A stretch of DNA of 64,000 nucleotides from Panonychus citri (lineage: Eukaryota > Arthropoda > Arachnida > Trombidiformes > Tetranychidae). The stretch lies in NCBI RefSeq assembly GCF_014898815.1, contig NW_026515428.1:1302001-1366000 (forward strand). Reading direction: 5' to 3'. This document shows, piece by piece, positions 44,056 through 56,100 of this stretch. The position numbers and the translations under genes are program-made. Under the pieces are notes generated by a model, which was not told the DNA's origin, ran no database searches, and worked only from the letters and a program-made list of their open reading frames with translations. The number at the start of each line of letters is the position of its first letter. The stretch's first letter is position 1.

Positions 44056-44918
44056 ATGGAACCAAATGCAAATATTAATAAATCTCTAATGAAAGAACAA
44101 TTTATCAATAATGGCAAAGGTGAATATGTTAAGCTTAATGTTGGCGGAAGTTTATTTCAAACTACAATCTTTACACTAACACGAGTCGATTGTATGTTGA
44201 GAGCCATGTTTTCGGGACAACTACCTGTTCAGAAGGATCAAGAAGGTAAGAAAGTTTTTCTCTATTCTCAATTTGAGTGACAACTTGTCTGATTGACTTT
44301 TTATACAGGTTGGGTTATGATCGATAGAAACGGAAAACACTTCGCTAAAATATTGGATTTTCTTAGAAATAATTCAGTTAGATTACCGGATAATGCTGAT
44401 GAAGTTGAAGAGTTATTGACTGAATCGATTTACTATTCGATTAAAGAGCTTGTTGGTTTATGCGAATCAAAGTTAAAACTATTGGAAAAAAGTGATCAAC
44501 TAGTTTATATTATATCAGCTGAAGATGATGCAGCATTGATCATTGAAAATTCACCGAAACCTGTTGTTCTATTTACGATTTTTCAGTATGATAAGTACGC
44601 CGATTCCTTTAATATGGCACAACTATTAAATAATGTGAAATTATTTGATAATTTGTGCATCAGATTAAATGGTCGATTCAAATTCGTTAAAAAAGTGGCT
44701 GAAAATACAGTTTGTTGTAGGTGGACATTGTACGAACATGGTAAAAAAGTCTGTGATATTAATTGTATTGGATCAGAAGGTGGTAGGGTAAGATTATTGG
44801 AACATTTTATCCGTTAAATCTATTCTAATCAATATTTCTAATTATATTCCAACAGATTGGATTTCCACAAAGCGAAATATATTGGACAGTCATAAAATTA
44901 CTCACGAATAAGCATTAA
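44056..44918 (+). CDS. BACURD/KCTD-like BTB adaptor, C-terminal type IV (BTB gene 12)
   Basis: Exons 44056-44245, 44309-44787 and 44856-44918 encode 243 residues. I chose the ATG at 44056 (MEPNANINKS) because the paralogs at 27438 and 41867 start at the same place, although the frame is open further up. BTB EYVKLNVGGSLFQTTIFTLTR, GWVMIDRNGKHFAKILDFLR. C-terminal half KPVVLFTIFQYDKYADSFN, LFDNLCIRLNGRFKFVKKVA, CCRWTLYEHGKKV, last exon IGFPQSEIYWTVIKLLTNKH. It is the last BTB gene before Dicer, about 1.5 kb away on the same strand. AATAAA at about 45010. Confidence 0.88.
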
Positions 44919-46451
44919 GACCAAAGGAAACGATTATGGATGGTCTTGTTTAGCTCCACTTTTATTGATAAAACAAATTGTATCTCAGGTCAAAATTCTT
45001 GTTCTACTCAATAAATATTTTCGCACTTTTTAAACTCGCGATTTTCGGACAATCGGTTCAATTGAATCAAATTGATTCAATCGCTTTGGTCTAATGTCAT
45101 AAATGTCTCTCCATCTGGTGGATCTTTTCACAACTATAAACATCTGATTTTCTGTTGTTTATGTTTTGAAAATTTTCTTTTGCTTTTTTTACTTTTGATT
45201 ATCATAATTAGTTAACTCAATTAATTGATTCCTTTGAGTGATTGGCATTTCATATCTATTTCATAGTCACTTTAATCTTATTCAGTATTTTCCTTTAATG
45301 AGTCATTTGTTTTCAGAGTTGATTTGCTTGCAATTAAAATGTTTGACTTCATTACTTAAATTATTTAGATTGTGTTAGCTATTTTTTTCCTCTTCTTCTT
45401 AATTGTGATTTAACTTAGAATCAAATAATGATCCACTTATGGATTACACAGTCTAATTGTCATTTTTGATTTAATTTCTAAATCTTGGTCATCATCTAAT
45501 CATCATTTTTGGCTCCATCTTAACTGTAAGTTTTTCTAATACATTATCATATCTCTAATTAGATTTTCTTAATTTTCCTTAACCAACTCTCATTTAATTG
45601 TTATAATTCCTATGGATTATATTTCAAGTAAATCATTTTCCATCCATTGGTAAGATTTAGTAATTTAATCCATTGATCAATTGATCATATAAAATATTCT
45701 TCTTTGGTGTATTGTTTGAAGAAGCGTCCAAGAAAAACTCCTTTTAACAGAATTTCTGTTACAGAAATGCGAACCAATTATTTCATCAAGATTCTGTTTG
45801 ATTTCCTGTTGATCAGTTTACCGATAAATTTATTTTCCACTCATGAGAATCATGATTGCGAATAAATTTCCAACACCACTTGACACACACAATGGGATGA
45901 TAACCCATTTAAAGTCTTTACCGGGATAAATTAATCAATTGCTCCCAAAATCTCTCTAATTGTTTGCCTCTCTCACTCTCTCACTCTCTTGTTATCTTCT
46001 TTATGATTTATAATAATCATGATTATGTGAACTATTATCCCAAACAATTGGATTCTACTAGAATCTTCTTTCTCTTCCACCAATTTACTGAATGAAATTT
46101 TCTTGTAAAATTGCATCAGACGATCAGTCGATTTGTATCACCTTCACCCAACCAATAACTCGTTTCGTTAGCAATAGTTAGCGATAGTTAAGTGAGCTCA
46201 TTTCTCTCAACTAACCAATAGAAAAGCTGATGACTAATTATCATTATTATTTTAATTATATTTCGCTAGGTGGAAATTAGTCATTTCCAAAGAAATGATT
46301 AAAATGGAGAGGAAGCTCACGAAAACTAATCATTTCAATTACTAGTACGTGTTGATCAACATCTAATTCAAACATCTTTAATTCATCAATTTTAAAATTC
46401 ATCTTTGTGCTTACCTATTGTATTGTTTTTATAATTATCATAATCGTAATC
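44919..46451 (+). other. Intergenic region upstream of Dicer
   Basis: No gene seen. It holds the second copy of the direct repeat (about 45885-46010) and a stretch at about 45650-45800 (TTTAATCCATTGATCAATTG, AAGAAAAACTCCTTTT) that resembles about 14100-14200 and 30330-30440 next to Dicer shards. Thus Dicer's own upstream DNA also spread into the array. An in-frame extension upstream of 46452 begins without an ATG and is hydrophobic, and I do not treat it as coding. Confidence 0.55.
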
Positions 46452-48782
46452 ATGAAGACTTGTGGATCTAAAACGATCTCTAAAGTGCCTCATCAGTACC
46501 AGATCGAAGCATTGGAAATCGCTATGGAGAGAAATGTTATTCTTTGTCTTCCAACAGGTTCGGGTAAAACTTTCATCGCCATAATGGTGATCAATGAATT
46601 CGCTGAACAGTTGAATCGACCTTTTTCGCAAGGTGGTAAGAGAGCTTTTTTCTTGGTTCCTACAAAAGTTCTGGTGGGTCAACAAGCGGACGCTCTTAAA
46701 GCTGATTCCCTTTTCTCTGTTGGCCGTTTTTCGGGTGAATCGAAAGATGGTTTTGGTGCCTCAATTGATTCTTGGACGAAAACCTTTTGGACCGATCGAT
46801 TTGAAAAGTATCAAGTTCTGGTTATGACAAGAAAAATTTTCCTCGACATTTTGACATCTGGTTATATATCGACTTCATCAATCGCCACCATCATTTTTGA
46901 TGAAGCTCATCGAGGTGCACCAAATGCTAAAGGTAAACTTACATCGGATGATTATGTTAACATCATGAGCATTTTAAAAGCAAAAGGTCATCCTGATATT
47001 CGGATTATCGGATTAACAGCGAGTTTAATCAACAATCGTTGGATTTCTGATGATAAAATGGATCAGGTAATAAGTACCATTGAGGATACTTACGATGCGA
47101 TTGTTTATTTTCCTGATTGTGCTCGTGGTACTAAACCAAAGGAAATTATTTGGTGCTACAGAGAGCGTGCTGGTTGGGACATTATCGACGATTCTCAAGA
47201 GATTCCTAATAGTTTACGTTTTGCGGCCTCACAAATTCCTGTGAAAAAGGGTAGTGAAGATGACGATGAGTACGTTCCCATGGCCGTTTTTCTAGAAAAT
47301 GACGCGATTCCGGTTACTCCGAAACAGATCAAACATACTTTCGAGGAACTGGCTCGTATTTGTAGTACGTTTGGACCTTGGTCATTAAGTCAGAGTTTAA
47401 GTTTTATTCTCAAGAGTTTCGAAGTCGTTTGTGAACAGATTAGTCATCTGAGAAGTTCATTCGTCGAAGTTATCGAAATGGTAATTGTAACTTTAAGAGA
47501 GTTCAAGGAAGTCGTTCAGGAGAAACTTGGTACTTATGATAAAGGGAAAGATCTTTTAGCAGGTGTCACCAACAAAATGCTTCGACTTCTTCAGGTTCTT
47601 TACGAGTTTGACCAGAAACCTTCGGACGAACCTTTATCGGCCATTATTTTCGTGGAAAGACGACTTGATGCTATGGTTTTATCAAAGTGGTTGAACGCAA
47701 TCGCCGCATCGATACCCGAATACAGTTTCATCAAGTCTTCTTTCACCGTTGGTTCATCTACAACTGCACCATTTCCGTTCAATTCTTCCTTGAGGTCTCG
47801 ACAACCAAATACAATCGAAGATTTCAAGAAACGAAACCTCAACATTATCGTGTCAACATCAGTGCTTGAAGAGGGTCTCGATATCACACATTGTAACTTG
47901 ATCATTCGCTATGATCCAGCTAGCACGTTTCGAGCTTATGTACAAAGTAAAGGACGTGCTCGAAGTACTCAAGCTTATTTTGTTTTCTTTGCACCAGAAG
48001 ATCAGAAAATTGAAGTGAAGAACACTATCAATATGTATCATCTTACTGAGAAGCGACTTCCCAATTATCAAAAGCCCGACTTTTCAAGTGACCTTTTAAA
48101 CTCGAATGGTGAAGAATTTTTGAGATCAACTGAAGGTGGAATCTTACCTTACAGTGAGAGTAAAAATCGAGTCATTTTCTATTGTGATCATTTACCTGCC
48201 GATGCTTTTACCAGAAAAGTGCCAAAGATCAACACTGAGAAAATTTATCCTTCCACATTAACTGAGTCCAAACTCTATCGTTGCCACTTGAAGCTACCGA
48301 AAATATCACCACTTCACAAGTTGATCATTTCCGGTAGAAAGCAATTGGATAAACAATTAGCAGAAATGGACGCTTATTATGAAGCAGTTAAAATCCTTTG
48401 GGCTCATGAAGAGTTGGACGGTGGTTTTCGACCTTTGGACAGTAAAATTATCTTGGATAAACTTATAGAAAAGTACAACCTGAAGACGGATCGAACTGAA
48501 CTCAAAGATTGGGAAAAAGAATGTAACTCAATTCGAAAAGTTTGGAGAGAGGAAAACGAGATAAATGGCAACAATAAACGAGAAGCACCAGAATTGCCAC
48601 CAAAACCTGGTACTCACAAGAAGCGTCGTCGATATGGTTTGGTCTATTCGAAAGTTCTAACAGGTTATCAATCTATGGATTCACCTTGTTGGCTTTATAA
48701 AGTGACCTTAACAAAAGTAACAGGTGGTCAATCGATCCATTTTGGAGATTTGGGATTGATTTCGTTTAATTTACTTCCTTGA
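46452..48782 (+). CDS. Dicer, helicase and DUF283 half (frame ends at a 2-nt deficit)
   Basis: 776 residues from the ATG at 46452. Walker A LPTGSGKT at about 33-40, motif II DEAH at about 150-153, motif III LTAS, helicase-C with LEEGLDITHCNL and motif VI QSKGRARS at about 497, then the DUF283 dimerisation fold (from about 602) and a basic HKKRRRYGLVY stretch. These are the parts of a Dicer-2-like enzyme that binds and moves along double-stranded RNA using ATP. The frame stops right after SFNLLP, where four partial Dicer copies elsewhere in the window carry two more bases and read on. With those two bases this half would join the next feature into one protein of about 1,694 residues, a normal Dicer length. 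Either a sequence error or a real break. Confidence 0.93.
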   Translation: MKTCGSKTISKVPHQYQIEALEIAMERNVILCLPTGSGKTFIAIMVINEFAEQLNRPFSQGGKRAFFLVPTKVLVGQQADALKADSLFSVGRFSGESKDGFGASIDSWTKTFWTDRFEKYQVLVMTRKIFLDILTSGYISTSSIATIIFDEAHRGAPNAKGKLTSDDYVNIMSILKAKGHPDIRIIGLTASLINNRWISDDKMDQVISTIEDTYDAIVYFPDCARGTKPKEIIWCYRERAGWDIIDDSQEIPNSLRFAASQIPVKKGSEDDDEYVPMAVFLENDAIPVTPKQIKHTFEELARICSTFGPWSLSQSLSFILKSFEVVCEQISHLRSSFVEVIEMVIVTLREFKEVVQEKLGTYDKGKDLLAGVTNKMLRLLQVLYEFDQKPSDEPLSAIIFVERRLDAMVLSKWLNAIAASIPEYSFIKSSFTVGSSTTAPFPFNSSLRSRQPNTIEDFKKRNLNIIVSTSVLEEGLDITHCNLIIRYDPASTFRAYVQSKGRARSTQAYFVFFAPEDQKIEVKNTINMYHLTEKRLPNYQKPDFSSDLLNSNGEEFLRSTEGGILPYSESKNRVIFYCDHLPADAFTRKVPKINTEKIYPSTLTESKLYRCHLKLPKISPLHKLIISGRKQLDKQLAEMDAYYEAVKILWAHEELDGGFRPLDSKIILDKLIEKYNLKTDRTELKDWEKECNSIRKVWREENEINGNNKREAPELPPKPGTHKKRRRYGLVYSKVLTGYQSMDSPCWLYKVTLTKVTGGQSIHFGDLGLISFNLLP

Positions 48783-48798
48783 TGAGATTGGTGATAAA

Positions 48799-51688
48799 AT
48801 GTCAATCTACTCGACTAAAGATCAACTGAAAGTATCATTCGAGTTGATTAGAAACTTTGTCTTGAAGGAACGAGAACTCGAAAATCTAAAAAACTTTCAA
48901 GAGTTCATATTCTCCGGTTGTTTAAAGATCGGTCTCGATTCTGAAAGACTCAAGTCAAAGATCTTTTTTACTTCAGCGGTTTCTCCTTATCACTTGTTAT
49001 TCGCCTTCTTAACCGATGAAAACTCAATCGACTTTTCAATTATCAAGCAATCATACAATCGACGACCAATTGAATCTAAAGATTACCCAAATCTACCTGG
49101 TGCCTTGATTAGTAAGAACTATGGTCCGAATAGGAGAGGATTGTTTTTGGTGGAAAGTGTTGATTACGAGTTGTCACCAAAATCTAAATTCCCTGTCGAC
49201 AATTCTGGTTTCGCTGATTATGAAGATTATTATCGAGAGACTTACCAAGTGCCTTCTCTAAATGAAAATCAACCACTTTTGGCCTGTTACCCAGCACCGA
49301 CCCGAACTTATTTCCCGTCGCAACCCAATAAGCCAAGCGTAAAATCATTGAAAAATCTGAAGTTGGTCCACCTCATTCCCGAAATATGTCAATTTGAATT
49401 TTTTTCAGGCTATTGTGTCGAAATCGCTTACACAATACCAGCCATTTCATCGGCTCTCAATAGATGTTTGATTGCAAGTGAAATCCGTAAGCGCCTTTGC
49501 TCAGAGATTGGTTATGGTTTGGTTGACATACCTGCTAATGTGAAGATGACTTGGAAGTGTCAACGATTCACTAATTTTATCCCACTCAAAGTCGAGGTGA
49601 ATAATGTCTCCCATTCAACCAAACCTGTTGATCTTTCATATGTCACTTGTAAACGCTACTACAAACTACAAGAAAAGACCAACCTTACTGCATCTACATT
49701 ATCATTGGATAAGTTTGAAGGTCTGGATGATGAAACTTTCCCAACTGAAGACAGTGATGAAGATGAATATGAAGAATTGTCAGATTTTGAAGATGATTCC
49801 GAAGATTCGATTGAAAATCACAATAAATCTAAAGAATTCAACCCTGAAGTACTTGAAAGACAAAACTCTGCCAAAAACGACCCAAATGACGCGATCGAAA
49901 TCTTCCAGACCAACAGAGCGACCATATTCAGTGCTAAACCTGCACCCGCTATCGCCCCAGTCAAATGGACTGACAGAGGTATTAAAATAAACTGCGACAT
50001 TAAAAAGATTGGTCAGCAACTTGGAGATAAATCACTAAGACTAGAAAGGCTAGAAAACGACGAGATTGAAAAAATGGTCGCCGATTCTATTAAACTTAAC
50101 GATTTCAACCTAGAGAACAGTCTAATCATTTCAACAAATTCTATTTATCAAGACCATTCATCTACTTACAAATATGGCCTACCAATTGAACTTATTATCG
50201 AAGCGATGACCACGAAGAAGCACAATCCGTTCATCAACTTGGAACGATTAGAAATCATTGGCGATTCTTTCCTTAAATACATCGTATCATCATTTCTTTT
50301 TCTCAAACTGTACGATTTGAACGAAGCACGAATTACTTTTCTAAAGATGACCCTAATCTCGAACTTTAATCTTCTTCATCTTGGTCGATCGAAAGGATTA
50401 GCTCAACATATTTGTGACAGAACATTTTATCCTCGAGCTAATTGGTTACCACCATTCTATTCATCTGCAAATCGAGAGTTTACCGAGCAAGAAATTTCTG
50501 ATAAAAGTATCGCTGACATGGTCGAGGGTATGATCGGGGCTCATCTAACCTGTTTAGGTGAAGATGCAGCTATTCAATTCCTTTGTTGGCTTGGAATGCC
50601 GTTAACCACCCTAGAGACATCCGATTGTCCGTCGTCTTCGAGTTCATCGCGAGGTAACAAGTGGTTACCAACTTACAACGAAATCCTTCCGATGGAAAAT
50701 CCTGAAGAGATTAATAAAATTTGGAAGTCTTCGAATCTCTTCTTGTTAGAGAATAAGCTTGGCTATGTTTTCAAACGAAAAGATCTATTGATCGAGGCTC
50801 TGACTCACCCTTCTTGGTGTCGATCTCGTTTGAACAGTTACCAGCGTCTCGAATTTATCGGTGATGCTGTTCTTGATTATTTGATTACTGCTTATATTTA
50901 CGATCATCCAAATTACCAACATTTGACTCCAGGCGATGTAACTTATATTCGTCAAGCGTTGGTCAACAATGATTATTTCGCAACAATTTCTTTGGTCAAC
51001 GAGTTCAATAAATTTATCTTCCATTCGTCATCAACCCTCTACTCTGCTATTGTCGAGTTCCGTCAACAACTTATCAACAATGATCTTTTCGCTGGAGATA
51101 AAGTTAAACTTGGATCTTTCCTCCTCGAAAACTTGGACAGTTTGGACACCGATATAGTGATCGATCCACCAAAAGCTCTTGGTGACATTTTCGAGTCAAT
51201 CGCAGGTGCTATTTACCTGGACAGTGACAACTCTTTGGCCACTGTTTGGAAAGTTTATTCGAAATTCTTTGGAAATGAGATCGGTGAGTAATATTGATTA
51301 AGAATTAAGATGAATTATAATTAACTGAATTTTCTTCTTATTTTTTTTAGAATTTTTCTGTGCCAATGTCCCAAAAAATCCAACGGTTCGACTATTCGAA
51401 GCTTTTCCCAATTCGAAGTAAGTTTCTTACGATTCAAATAATTTCGAATTTTAATTGTCAACTTGTTTTGATTGTTTTCTTTAATTCTCTATTTTTCACA
51501 ATAGATTTATAAAAGAGCCAATTAGTGACTCGAAAAAGGGAAAGAAACGATTTAATTTGATTGTTGATGGCTGGTCATTTACGGTCAACGAGGACGAATT
51601 GGCCAAAGACAGAATGAACAAACGGAAAGAGCGACTCGCCCTCGTGCTTTGTGCCTTGAACACTTTGGCCAAGGATAAAAATTTTTAA
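48799..51688 (+). CDS. Dicer, PAZ, RNase IIIa/IIIb and dsRNA-binding half
   Basis: Exons 48799-51283, 51351-51417 and 51505-51688 encode 911 residues from the ATG at 48799, which is internal if the gene is whole. PAZ region around KLVHLIPEICQFEFFSGYCV (about 190-250), acidic linker DSDEDEYEELSDFEDD (about 310-335), RNase IIIa with ERLEIIGDSFLKYIV (about 480) and DKSIADMVEGMIGAHL, RNase IIIb with RLEFIGDAVLDYLI (about 681) and KALGDIFESIAGAIYLD (about 794), then a C-terminal dsRNA-binding-like region (about 836-911). All the acidic residues expected for cutting by both RNase III centres are visible. Alone this half would be a dimer-like nuclease without the helicase. The 5' 4.8 kb of the gene shows no intron. 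Confidence 0.93.
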
Positions 51689-51757
51689 TCTAATCAACTT
51701 TAATCCCTTAATCTTCATTATTTACCTGGATCTAGTTTACCTTTAATCCGTCCAGTG

Positions 51758-51825
51758 GTAATATGGTCATAACAATCAACATATAATCAACATTGATTAT
51801 ATGTTGATTGTTATGACCATATTAC
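51758..51825 (+). repeat. Perfect 33-bp hairpin just after Dicer
   Basis: The left arm 51758-51790 begins GTAATATGGTCATAACAATC. The right arm 51793-51825 is its exact inverse complement, with only CA between. It starts 70 nt after the Dicer stop codon, so it most likely lies in the Dicer 3' UTR. Not seen elsewhere in the window. Confidence 0.93.
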
Positions 51826-53118
51826 AAATTTATCGCCTATGGATTATTATTATTACAACTTGAATTATAACTTACTGATTATGTAACTGATTATTTACTT
51901 GATTGCTATATTTGAATCGCTCAATTATTATTACGAAATTAAATTTTCTTTGAATGCTAATTGTTACCACTTGTTTTCACTAATTAACTTTCTAACCATC
52001 AACAGTAATCGTGGTTAAATTGTTTTGTACCCAAAATGATAATCTAATTACGATTATTGTTAATCTTGAACTATTTTCTCTTAATCAACAGTTTGATTGC
52101 TATTAATTAACTCTAACAATTAAACTTGATATCGATAATGATTTACTTTCCCTCCTCGAACAATTTAATTAATTAAATCTCATTGATTGAAATTAACTCT
52201 TCCCTTGATTCTTAAGTATTACTATTTTCATTAATCAACCGAAAAATTAACTAATTGATTTTTCTAGTTGGTAATTAACTGATTTTACCAAATGATGAAC
52301 ATATTCACATTGATTAGATTTAATCTAGCAACTTTTTCTGTACATTGAAAAACTATTGATTGTTGATAAACAATTAAAACAAATTTATCGACAAAATCCT
52401 TGAACAATTAACACAAACATCATTCTAGGAGCGACATTGTTAAATTGATTAAATATAAAAAGTTTCAATTTGATTTCAATTAAGAGAGAGAAATGAAACA
52501 ATCAATTAGACAATTAACTAATCGTCAACTAGGTTAATCTGTACTTGTAATTATCTCACGATTCTCAATGATTTATATTGAATCAATTAAGACAATTATC
52601 TTCATTGTAATAGAAACTAAATCAATGACCATTGATGAAAAGTGAATAACAATTGATTTTCATGATTAAATTTCGTGAATTGACAATTTGTTGATTACCA
52701 TCGATGACGATGTAACAATTAACTAATTTCCATTGATGGAAAAAAATACAAGATTAGGATTAAAATCGAAAAAAATTCCTATCACTTTTATCTTCTCTCT
52801 CCCTCTTTCTCTATTGCTCTCTTTTAGAAAAGAAAGAGAAAATATTTATCATCTTCTCTCTTTCTTTCTCTCTCTCTCTCTCCCTCGTCTCTATTTACAA
52901 TCAGTTGGTTTACTTAACACGTTCAACTACTTGTCATCTTGTCCTTTTGGTGGAAACATTTACCTAGAATTAAAGTTTAATTTTCTTGTTCCATGTTGAT
53001 GGTTTTCCCTCTCAAGTGAATTAATTAATTGTTTCGAATGTCAATTGATCACCTTCTTGATTTTAATCTCGTTCTTTTGGATAATAACAAGTAAATTTTG
53101 GAAACGAAAAGCAAAACA
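51826..53118. other. Intergenic, AT-rich, no gene seen
   Basis: Composed largely of TTAATT/CAATTA-rich sequence, with a pyrimidine-rich stretch at about 52790-52890 before the transporter. That stretch may belong to its promoter or 5' UTR. Confidence 0.5.
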
Positions 53119-56100
53119 ATGGCACTGGAACCAGATCAACCTTTTTTCGTTTACACGGTGTCCCTATTGTCCGCCATTGGCGGTTTTCTGTTTGGCTATG
53201 ACACTGGAATTGTTTCTGGTGCCATGGTCTTAATTAAGAAACAACTTCATCTTAGTGACTTTTGGCAAGAGTTAATTGTTAGTATAACCATCGGTATGGC
53301 CTGGGTGTTCAGTTGCCTTGCTGGTTATTTTACCGATAAATTTGGCCGACGTCCGGTCATCTTAGTGGCTTCGGCAATTTTCACCGCCGGTTCCGTGGTA
53401 ATGGCCTTTGCTCTTGAAAAATGGACTTTGCTAATTGGCAGGGGAATTGTTGGCGCGGGTATTGGATTAGCGTCCATGGTGGTTCCGATGTACATTGCCG
53501 AGGTTGCACCAGATGAAACTCGCGGTGCTCTGGTCAGTCTGAACAATTGTTTCATCACCGGTGGTCAGTTTGTCGCCGCTTTGGTAGCTGGATTTCTCAG
53601 CTACTTTGACCATGATCTCGCTTGGAGGTAAGTCATTAACCGCTTCTCATTAACAACTATCTGTTGATTCACCTTACAGATGATCAGAATAAAACTTTTT
53701 CTCTAATTCAATCATTCAAATTAGAAAGTAAATTAGTCAATTCACAATTTTCATTTGGTAACAAAAAGATGTCATGTTATGTGATAATTAGAATAGAAAA
53801 TAAAAGTTATCTCCTTTTTTCCCATGAAGAGAAAAAAATATCAATTCATAGATCATCTTAGAACTTATTCCCATTCTCTAAATAGAATCAACAAATTCTC
53901 GAATTTTACTCATCATTCTTTCAGAATTTTCTGCAAATTCTTTTCTCCACTAATTTAATGGTGAAAACCCGAAATCTTTTCATGATTAATCATCTAAAAT
54001 TATCATTGGTACTTTTCCTGTTCCGTGTTCAGAGATAAAAATCAACAGTAAAAGTCCAATAATTCACAACTTTTCAGTTCCTGTTTTACAATCAATCAAA
54101 TAATAATCGCAAAGGTTAATCAGAATTTAAATAATCTCTCCCACTGAGAGATTATCAATTTGTTTACGTTTTTTTTTTCGTAGTAACTTTAATCCAAGTT
54201 CTTGATCTCTGAAACAACTGAATAATAACAACATCATCTTCTTGATTGTCTTACAATAAAAACACTACAGTTAATTATTCAACCGCAATTAAGTGTTAAT
54301 TGTAGTTTCAATTCAAGGAATTGACAATTGTTGGCTTCCATATTAATTTTACATTCTCATCATGACGTTGGTGACAATTAATCGACTTATTTAATTGCAA
54401 TCTCTTTCCTAGTTTAATCTAAATTGTTGGTTGCTATTTCCACTCAATTTGGTTAATCACTGTCTTTGATTATATTGCAAGATTTTAATTTGATTATCAT
54501 GAATTTAGTTGCTCTCATATCCAATTGATGACGATAATCAAGATTATTTTCAAATGAAAAAGGTGATTTAATACTAAATTGCTACAATCAAAATGGAAAA
54601 ACACCTTTTTTACCTTCATTAGTGTCTTTTAATTGTTATCTGATCATTCAGTTAATTGCCATTGAACTTTTATTACAATTAAGATTAATTGTTTTCGGGA
54701 TGATCTTGATTAAGATTAAAAATATTGTTTATCCTTGAGGAGGGTCAATGGAAATGATCAAAATTAATTGTAATAGTTAAACAATCAACTACTACCTGTT
54801 GATTATTATAACTTTTTTTCACCAATATAATTAATTGATTACTTGATTGTTTTATAACTTCAATTGTTTACCATTGGTTACACTTTACAAATTAACTTAT
54901 TCGTATCTTTTAATCATCTTCATGGTACAAATTGTTCAACAATTAACCTTGAATAGTTTTAATTTCACAGTTAAATTGATCAAATTGTAATACATATCAG
55001 ATATCTTAATTGTAGTAATTTATCAAACCTTGGTAGGTTTGTTTTTTACTTTGTAATGAACAAAATTCATTGATTAATAATCAGTGATTGTTAATTAACG
55101 TAATCAAAAATTTCACTTTCACAATTAGTTAATCAATGTAAGTTAACTGGATTTACACAGTTGAAAACGCCTTTCACAGGCGACAATGATTAACAATCAA
55201 TCAACAATTAACTCGTGAATTGTTAATTTGTTGGCTAATATTCAATGTTATTAATAACTAATGTATCATTTACCAATTTAATTGTTTACAAAAGTGATTT
55301 AATTTTCAAAATATTGTCTTCCGTTTATGATTATTTGTTGATAGTAATTCAATACAATGAGATTAATTTTACAATTAGATTAACAATTAACAAAGTTAGT
55401 TATAAATACTTTTATGTGGGTGATGATTGACAAAAAATTTTCCACATGGAAATCAATGTACAATAAGCAATTATCTTAATTATTTCAATAATTGTAATCA
55501 CAATTAGGTCAATAAACGGCTAATCTAAATCGCTAATTGTTTACTTAACTCAACTTACTAAACAATTGAACTAATTTTCCATTAAATTATTGAAGTTCCC
55601 ATTGAACAACATTTGATTTTTGATTGTTAACTTTATTTTCAACTTCAATTTATTAATAGTTGATTTAATTTACTCGATAATCAACATTGGCAATCAACTT
55701 GATTTCTAATGTAACCTTGATCATGAATTAATTTAAATACAAATTGGTATTTGTTCAGTATCGATTGTGTAAATTATATCGTTAAGTTCACATGATTTAC
55801 TGATTTCTAGCCCAATTGTTGATTAAATAATAGTATTATTGGTTAATAAGGAAATCCCGTTTACTTAATTCTAAATTAGTCTAATTTCTGTTCATCTTGA
55901 TTAAGGTGCCAATGATCAATATTAATGTTAAATTGCTTATTGTAAACACTTTCATCTTGATTTTGTATTGATCAGTTGTTTACTTTTGAACGATCAATCA
56001 ATCAAGTTATCAAAGGATAAAACTTTCCGAAGTCAATTGAAATGATCATTGACACTTTCATAATTTATTGATATAATTTAGATTTACCACAATTTATTCA

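Noticed and set aside
10600..46450. Retrocopy origin of the Dicer shards
   Set aside because: The shards share non-coding Dicer-upstream DNA and show no poly-A tails or target duplications. The RNase III part with its 3' introns is never represented to the end, so DNA-level duplication fits better.
46407..46451. Upstream extension of the Dicer frame
   Set aside because: Begins at a non-ATG codon and adds a hydrophobic run not expected in Dicer. The shard at 11433 has the same ATG but different DNA before it.
47600..48071. Antisense frames in Dicer (47600-47905, 47859-48071) and their copies in shards
   Set aside because: Shadows of the strongly biased sense frame. No start context or homology.
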